Shown here: positions 59,401 to 60,000 of the stretch, one piece after another
Layout: every line of letters begins with the position of its first letter
Numbering within the stretch: position 1 is the first letter of the stretch
Assembly (NCBI RefSeq): GCF_000003815.2
Contig: NC_049980.1
Span: forward strand, 27,532,762-27,592,761
Length of the DNA stretch: 60,000 nt
From: Branchiostoma floridae
Taxonomy: Eukaryota > Chordata > Leptocardii > Amphioxiformes > Branchiostomatidae
Reading direction: 5' to 3'
The notes under the pieces: generated by a model
Told to the model about the DNA's origin: nothing
Database searches by the model: none
Seen by the model: the letters and a program-made list of their open reading frames with translations, nothing else
Made by a program: the position numbers and the translations under genes

Positions 59401-59586
59401 TTTGACGTAGTGTTTTGTTGTTGTGACGTGTAGTGTTCGACTAAGTGTGGTCCCGGGGAGAGGACAAGGCGGGTCAAGTGTCACCAGGATGACGCCCTCT
59501 GCAAGGTGAAGTACCGGGCCGTCCGCAGGGTGGCGTGCTATGGAAGCAGATGCAACGGTGTATGGAAGACCGGCCCGTGGTCCAAG
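23914..59586 (+). CDS. ADAMTS17/19-like: ADAMTS metalloprotease, ADAMTS17/19-like (5' part)
   Basis: Twenty-six exons join in one frame for 1267 residues and continue past the window. Signal peptide (1-28); prodomain with ACFYSG and [10 protein letters not shown]; dibasic site RQTKR/S at 206-207; catalytic domain from about 219 with zinc motif HELGHNWGMTHD (376-387); disintegrin-like (about 434-517); central TSP1 (about 532-584) with the CSRTCG O-fucose motif; Cys-rich (585-706); spacer (707-830); C-terminal TSP1 repeats 2-8 and the start of repeat 9. The blocks [16 protein letters not shown] and VENFLRS..QCLL favour the ADAMTS17/19 branch. ADAMTS enzymes are secreted zinc proteases that cleave or organise extracellular matrix such as fibrillin. 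Odd points: Arg405 in place of the Met-turn Met, and at least nine TSP1 repeats where ADAMTS17/19 have five. No PLAC domain or stop is reached, so a GON-type or ADAMTS9/20-like end is not excluded. Confidence 0.88.
24234..24577 (+). CDS. ADAMTS exon 2: prodomain
   Basis: Acceptor gatgcgcag, donor gtgggt, phase 1 to 0, 115 residues. Contains [20 protein letters not shown] and [20 protein letters not shown], typical ADAMTS propeptide blocks. Strongly GC-rich. Confidence 0.9.
24578..29274. other. ADAMTS intron 2
   Basis: No exon seen in 4.7 kb. It holds two diverged tandem copies of a segment of about 70 bp (26187-26325), a GA/CAGA-rich microsatellite (26918-27075), a short inverted repeat (ttgccaggggagt near 25989 with actcccctggccaa near 26063) and four tandem ggcgcaaacc units near 28780-28817. 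Confidence 0.6.
26918..27075. repeat. GA and CAGA/GATA microsatellite
   Basis: Runs of GA, GGGA, CAGA and GATA units. Open frames across it are compositional artefacts. Confidence 0.9.
29275..29419 (+). CDS. ADAMTS exon 3: prodomain
   Basis: Acceptor tttgacag, donor gtaagg, phase 0 to 1. Starts [18 protein letters not shown], completing STCSGLMG across the junction. Contains RIYRRE, a possible convertase site. Confidence 0.92.
29751..29923 (+). CDS. ADAMTS exon 4: pro-site and catalytic start
   Basis: Acceptor cactgcag, donor gtgggt, phase 1 to 0. Acidic [13 protein letters not shown] then S207, a dibasic propeptide cleavage site; the catalytic domain begins at [16 protein letters not shown]. 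Confidence 0.92.
30474..30603. mobile_element. MITE-like hairpin
   Basis: 33-bp arms (30474-30506 and 30571-30603) with about four mismatches, ends CAGGCTCCGCGGATC and GATCTGCGGAGCCTG, around a 64-bp centre. Confidence 0.65.
31058..31070 (-). terminator. Pol III T-run after tRNA-Arg
   Basis: On the minus strand a run of six T follows the tRNA 3' end by roughly 15 bases, with a further T-rich stretch beyond, as expected for RNA polymerase III termination. Confidence 0.6.
31083..31155 (-). tRNA. tRNA-Arg(TCG): tRNA-Arg (anticodon TCG)
   Basis: 73 nt on the minus strand. The acceptor stem GGGCCAG pairs with CTGGCTC (one G-T pair), discriminator G. A box TAGCGTAATGG and B box GGTTCGAATCC are intact. 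The anticodon arm TCTGA-CTTCGGA-TCAGA gives TCG. The T stem has one G-T pair. It sits antisense within ADAMTS intron 4 and is probably functional. Confidence 0.92.
33121..33204 (+). CDS. ADAMTS exon 5: catalytic domain
   Basis: Acceptor cctctgcag, donor gtacgt, phase 0-0, 28 residues: [20 protein letters not shown] then LVILEEDQ, a conserved ADAMTS beta-strand block. Confidence 0.92.
33550..33713 (+). CDS. ADAMTS exon 6: catalytic domain
   Basis: Acceptor attttcag, donor gtcagt, phase 0 to 2. [18 protein letters not shown] followed by HDAAILLTR, both standard ADAMTS catalytic motifs. Confidence 0.92.
37135..37378. repeat. Minisatellite of about 40 bp
   Basis: Six to seven imperfect copies of a unit containing agccacggactcctcccact and gaagatacgggacc. 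Minus-strand open frames here are translations of the repeat. Confidence 0.9.
37741..38040 (-). pseudogene. Possible retroelement-derived coding relic
   Basis: On the minus strand a 92-codon frame includes [20 protein letters not shown] then TCGF. This vaguely recalls the conserved block upstream of reverse transcriptase in DIRS-type or similar retroelements. It is short, has no flanking domain and is not conserved enough to assign. Confidence 0.25.
38118..38416. repeat. Tandem duplication, unit of about 240 bp
   Basis: tgcctgcacccagacataac and the following about 60 bp at 38118-38180 recur at 38358-38416. The stretch 38199-38350 is also related to 37528-37680, implying an older duplication of a larger unit. 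Confidence 0.75.
40912..41072. mobile_element. Hairpin element, AGCAGAGGTT family
   Basis: The left end gagcagaggttggtggggaa pairs with the right end ttttcccaaccaacctttgct; further imperfect pairing continues inside (gccgttttctgtc with gacagaaaacatggc). Confidence 0.65.
41930..42693 (+). repeat. Tandem array spanning the acceptor of ADAMTS exon 7
   Basis: Degenerate repeats of about 120-150 bp include tttgaatcttaatgatgtgtc, a gactaccatgtaaa-like part, a CT-rich part and then a piece resembling the start of exon 7 (gatctgcaaggacagtttga at 42412). Related sites lie near 42031, 42152, 42282, 42414 and 42567; the intact exon is the final unit. Exon-like similarity is limited to about 15 bases. 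Confidence 0.65.
42694..42737 (+). CDS. ADAMTS exon 7: catalytic domain
   Basis: Acceptor tcttctag, donor gtaagt, 44 nt, phase 2 to 1. Encodes [15 protein letters not shown], completing LLTRKDIC across the junction. Confidence 0.9.
42738..45210. other. ADAMTS intron 7
   Basis: No exon is supported. Contains an (AT)n microsatellite at 44353-44406 and anonymous sequence otherwise. Confidence 0.5.
44353..44406. repeat. (AT)n microsatellite
   Basis: About 25 TA dinucleotides in ADAMTS intron 7. Confidence 0.95.
45211..45316 (+). CDS. ADAMTS exon 8: zinc-binding helix
   Basis: Acceptor accgtcag, donor gtaagt, phase 1 to 2. [20 protein letters not shown] then [14 protein letters not shown]; His376, Glu377 and His380 are the first catalytic residues. 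Confidence 0.94.
45840..45995 (+). CDS. ADAMTS exon 9: third zinc His and Met-turn region
   Basis: Acceptor ccaatag, donor gtaggg, phase 2-2. [13 protein letters not shown] completes HExxHxxGxxHD with His386. The Met-turn position reads [10 protein letters not shown], with Arg405 (AGG at 45910-45912). Ends [13 protein letters not shown]. Confidence 0.92.
46208..46326. repeat. (AAATC)n microsatellite after a SINE-like repeat
   Basis: More than 20 pentanucleotide units. The preceding sequence (46081-46207) looks like the end of a dispersed repeat, with the pentanucleotide run as its tail. Confidence 0.9.
46762..46912 (+). CDS. ADAMTS exon 10: disintegrin-like domain
   Basis: Acceptor accctag, donor gtatga, phase 2 to 0. 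[13 protein letters not shown], then [18 protein letters not shown], as in ADAMTS disintegrin-like modules. Confidence 0.93.
47224..47325 (+). CDS. ADAMTS exon 11: disintegrin-like domain
   Basis: Acceptor cctgtcag, donor gtatga, phase 0-0. [18 protein letters not shown] and DGTECGQDK, the conserved LWC and DGTxCG blocks. Confidence 0.93.
47678..47814 (+). CDS. ADAMTS exon 12: central TSP1 repeat
   Basis: Acceptor gtccgcag, donor gtgagt, phase 0 to 2. WCKGGRCE, then [20 protein letters not shown] with Trp motifs for C-mannosylation and CSRTCG for O-fucosylation. Confidence 0.93.
48292..48355 (+). CDS. ADAMTS exon 13: TSP1 end
   Basis: Acceptor ccacccag, donor gtgcgt, phase 2 to 0. Encodes [20 protein letters not shown], closing the central TSP1. 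Confidence 0.88.
48495..48558. mobile_element. Hairpin repeat
   Basis: 25-bp arms (48495-48519 and 48534-48558) pair with one mismatch around a 14-base loop: ccagacaatagttactcaag with the reverse complement. Probably a fragment of a dispersed repeat. Confidence 0.7.
48655..48878 (+). repeat. Degenerate repeats carrying acceptor-like motifs before exon 14
   Basis: Two to three diverged units with tgtcgtctgtagagatcaac and tgtcgtgtgtagagatgaca, ending at the real acceptor tgtcgtttgtccagtag. The units repeat intron sequence only, with no visible exon 14 sequence. Confidence 0.5.
48879..48993 (+). CDS. ADAMTS exon 14: Cys-rich domain start
   Basis: Acceptor gtccagtag (the second AG; the first would put an in-frame TAG into the exon), donor gtcagt, phase 0 to 1. 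[17 protein letters not shown] starts the Cys-rich domain, then LWFPVYSE. Confidence 0.9.
49078..49383. repeat. Diverged direct duplication in intron 14
   Basis: 49078-49204 and 49249-49383 share ttctg..cata, gttagattatca, gttgtccggtgtgc and tgacgt-like parts in the same order. The second copy runs into the exon 15 array. Confidence 0.65.
49361..50157 (+). repeat. Tandem array of exon 15 acceptor and 5' exon copies
   Basis: Units of 128-137 bp, each made of an AG acceptor, about 70 bp similar to the start of exon 15, then about 60 bp of intron (gttcatgttgctgaatgacc and onwards). Unit starts after AG: 49498, 49629, 49766, 49894, 50025, with a more degenerate unit from about 49361. Units at 49498 and 49894 are almost identical, as are parts of 49629 and 50025, showing a higher-order two-unit duplication. 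Each in-phase copy reads ESPCSLLC-like sequence but hits a stop (TGA or TAG); 49766 has a 5-bp deletion and is frameshifted. None carries the exon's 3' half or donor. Confidence 0.92.
50158..50288 (+). CDS. ADAMTS exon 15: Cys-rich domain
   Basis: Acceptor gtaaccag, donor gtgggg, phase 1 to 0; the last and only complete unit of the upstream array. Encodes [20 protein letters not shown], then [17 protein letters not shown] and VDGQCK, the conserved ADAMTS Cys-rich core. Confidence 0.93.
50643..50763 (+). CDS. ADAMTS exon 16: Cys-rich domain end
   Basis: Acceptor gtactcag, donor gtaatg, phase 0 to 1. [20 protein letters not shown] then [11 protein letters not shown], a family hallmark (QCGVCxGxGxTC). 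Confidence 0.94.
51074..51222 (+). pseudogene. Exon 16 and exon 18 fragments inside intron 16
   Basis: 51076-51121 repeats the last about 45 bp of exon 16 including its donor GT. 51178-51222 repeats about 45 bp from the middle of exon 18 (atggcgggcaccaag) but with TAG after ACCAAG. Both are on the + strand and too short to encode a usable exon. Confidence 0.8.
51531..51611 (+). CDS. ADAMTS exon 17: spacer
   Basis: Acceptor tttcttag, donor gtaagg, phase 1-1. [20 protein letters not shown], the conserved start of the spacer domain. Confidence 0.93.
51931..52091 (+). CDS. ADAMTS exon 18: spacer
   Basis: Acceptor atttctag, donor gtaagt, phase 1 to 0. [20 protein letters not shown], then [20 protein letters not shown], standard spacer sequence. 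Confidence 0.92.
52338..52530 (+). CDS. ADAMTS exon 19: spacer end and TSP1-2 start
   Basis: Acceptor ttacacag, donor gtgaga, phase 0 to 1. [13 protein letters not shown] ends the spacer; [18 protein letters not shown] opens TSP1-2. Confidence 0.92.
52531..55109. other. ADAMTS intron 19
   Basis: No exon seen in 2.6 kb. There is a short palindromic patch (ccataccatatatggtatgg, near 53122-53141). Confidence 0.45.
55110..55251 (+). CDS. ADAMTS exon 20: TSP1-2 end
   Basis: Acceptor tttttcag, donor gtaagc, phase 1 to 2. [18 protein letters not shown], then [20 protein letters not shown]. Confidence 0.9.
55440..55520 (+). pseudogene. Broken tandem copy of ADAMTS exon 21 5' part
   Basis: Starts after its own AG (atctcag) and reads [20 protein letters not shown] then EVAST and an in-frame TAA. 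It is 149 bp upstream of the real exon and shares the preceding intron sequence (caaacgacaaacaaagaaca-like). No donor and no second half. Confidence 0.9.
55589..55777 (+). CDS. ADAMTS exon 21: TSP1-3
   Basis: Acceptor cgtcccag, donor gtaacg, phase 2-2, one whole TSP1. [20 protein letters not shown] starts the repeat; the acceptor in use must be 55588, since the copy at 55440 contains a stop. Confidence 0.93.
56240..56419 (+). CDS. ADAMTS exon 22: TSP1-4
   Basis: Acceptor cttttcag, donor gtaaga, phase 2-2. [20 protein letters not shown]; six cysteines and the CTVTCG O-fucose motif. Confidence 0.93.
56837..57025 (+). CDS. ADAMTS exon 23: TSP1-5
   Basis: Acceptor ccacctag, donor gtaagt, phase 2-2. 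[20 protein letters not shown]; contains CSASCG. Confidence 0.93.
57358..57537 (+). CDS. ADAMTS exon 24: TSP1-6
   Basis: Acceptor tctccag, donor gtagac, phase 2-2. [20 protein letters not shown], then [17 protein letters not shown]. Confidence 0.93.
57538..58745. other. ADAMTS intron 24
   Basis: Contains the tandem duplication at 57581-57930. No exon is seen in the remainder. Confidence 0.5.
57581..57930. repeat. Tandem duplication, unit of about 180 bp
   Basis: Two copies starting actctcgtagccca and actttcgtagccac, sharing tcaatccatctcatccattt, gatgctttct and gaactgaacttggaatgctg. Purely intronic. Confidence 0.85.
58746..58959 (+). CDS. ADAMTS exon 25: TSP1-7 and start of TSP1-8
   Basis: Acceptor gtccctcag, donor gtgttt (weak), phase 2 to 0. 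[20 protein letters not shown] is TSP1-7; the exon ends IEIVWSK, the start of TSP1-8, completed by CSTKCG in the next exon. Confidence 0.88.
59434..59586 (+). CDS. ADAMTS exon 26: TSP1-8 and start of TSP1-9
   Basis: Acceptor gacgtgtag, donor gtaact, phase 0-0. [16 protein letters not shown], then [12 protein letters not shown], again splitting the next repeat after WSK. Confidence 0.9.
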
Positions 59587-60000
59587 GTAACTCCTCCATA
59601 GAGTATGATAACTCAATGGTGTTTAGGTATATCAAATCGTCCAAAACAGTGAGCAGTGTTAGACAATGTGATTTGTATACAATGTTTAATACTAGTTTCA
59701 TCCGTTGTGCAGTTTATGTTGTCAACATTTTCCTTCAGGCCTCCTCTCGCCTCATCAGACGGCGATCATTTCTGTAAACATTGATTTAGTAATGAGAACA
59801 TCCTACAAAATAAAAGGACACAAAGCGGTAAAAGATTTCTTTTTATCTCTGTTAGCGATCTTTCAAATTTATGCTCAAGCGCAGTCGTAGGTAAGTCACC
59901 ACCCTAGTGGAATCATTTCAACTATCAGAGGAACCTGATAAGGGATTTGTTTGTGATAAATTCTGATCTAAGTGTGGCAAAATCTTTGTTGTAGTGCTCG
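59587..60000. other. Start of ADAMTS intron 26
   Basis: No following TSP1 exon, which would begin with a CSxxCG-type motif in phase 0, is found before the window ends. The gene therefore continues to the right. Confidence 0.6.

Overview
The window is animal nuclear DNA: intron-rich genes with GT-AG junctions, extracellular domain families with conserved intron phases, tRNA-derived SINE fragments, hairpin and terminal-inverted-repeat transposons, microsatellites and a 100-base assembly gap (3353-3452). Domain make-up and repeat style suggest an invertebrate deuterostome, most likely a lancelet (Branchiostoma). That assignment is inference from recognition, not a search.

Three protein-coding genes lie head to tail on the + strand. 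(1) 1320-10592 is the 3' part of a gene for a basement-membrane type protein: one LDL-receptor class A module, then 12 laminin-type EGF (LE) modules and a short basic tail. Its 5' end is upstream of the window. (2) 13695-19215 is a complete nine-exon gene for a 561-residue type I membrane protein: signal peptide, MAM, calcium-binding EGF, MAM, Thr/Pro-rich stalk, one transmembrane helix, and a tail with an LDL-receptor-style FDNPVY sorting motif. (3) 23914 to beyond 60000 is an ADAMTS metalloprotease closest in feel to vertebrate ADAMTS17/19. Twenty-six exons give 1267 in-phase residues: signal peptide, prodomain, catalytic domain with HELGHNWGMTHD, disintegrin-like, TSP1, Cys-rich, spacer, then at least seven more TSP1 repeats and the start of another. 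No C-terminus is seen. All exon joins keep one open frame, and gene totals divide by three, which supports the models.

Between and inside the genes are a tRNA-Arg(TCG) gene antisense to ADAMTS intron 4, a hAT-like element with an 8-bp target duplication that is itself interrupted by a second inverted-repeat element, several hairpin (MITE-like) elements, SINE remnants, minisatellites and tandem duplications.

The most interesting signal is recurrent: in at least four places a tandem duplication of about 120-160 bp spans an intron/exon acceptor junction. This leaves one or more broken 5' exon copies, each with its AG acceptor, just upstream of the intact exon (LE exon 11; ADAMTS exons 7, 15 and 21). 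The ADAMTS exon 15 array has five or six such copies. Other notable points are an Arg in place of the metzincin Met-turn methionine, paired loss of Cys1 and Cys3 in the first LE module, and more TSP1 repeats than I would expect of ADAMTS17/19. The three genes all act outside or at the surface of the cell in matrix contexts, but nothing in the sequence shows that they work together. I see no bacterial-type system, operon or CRISPR array.
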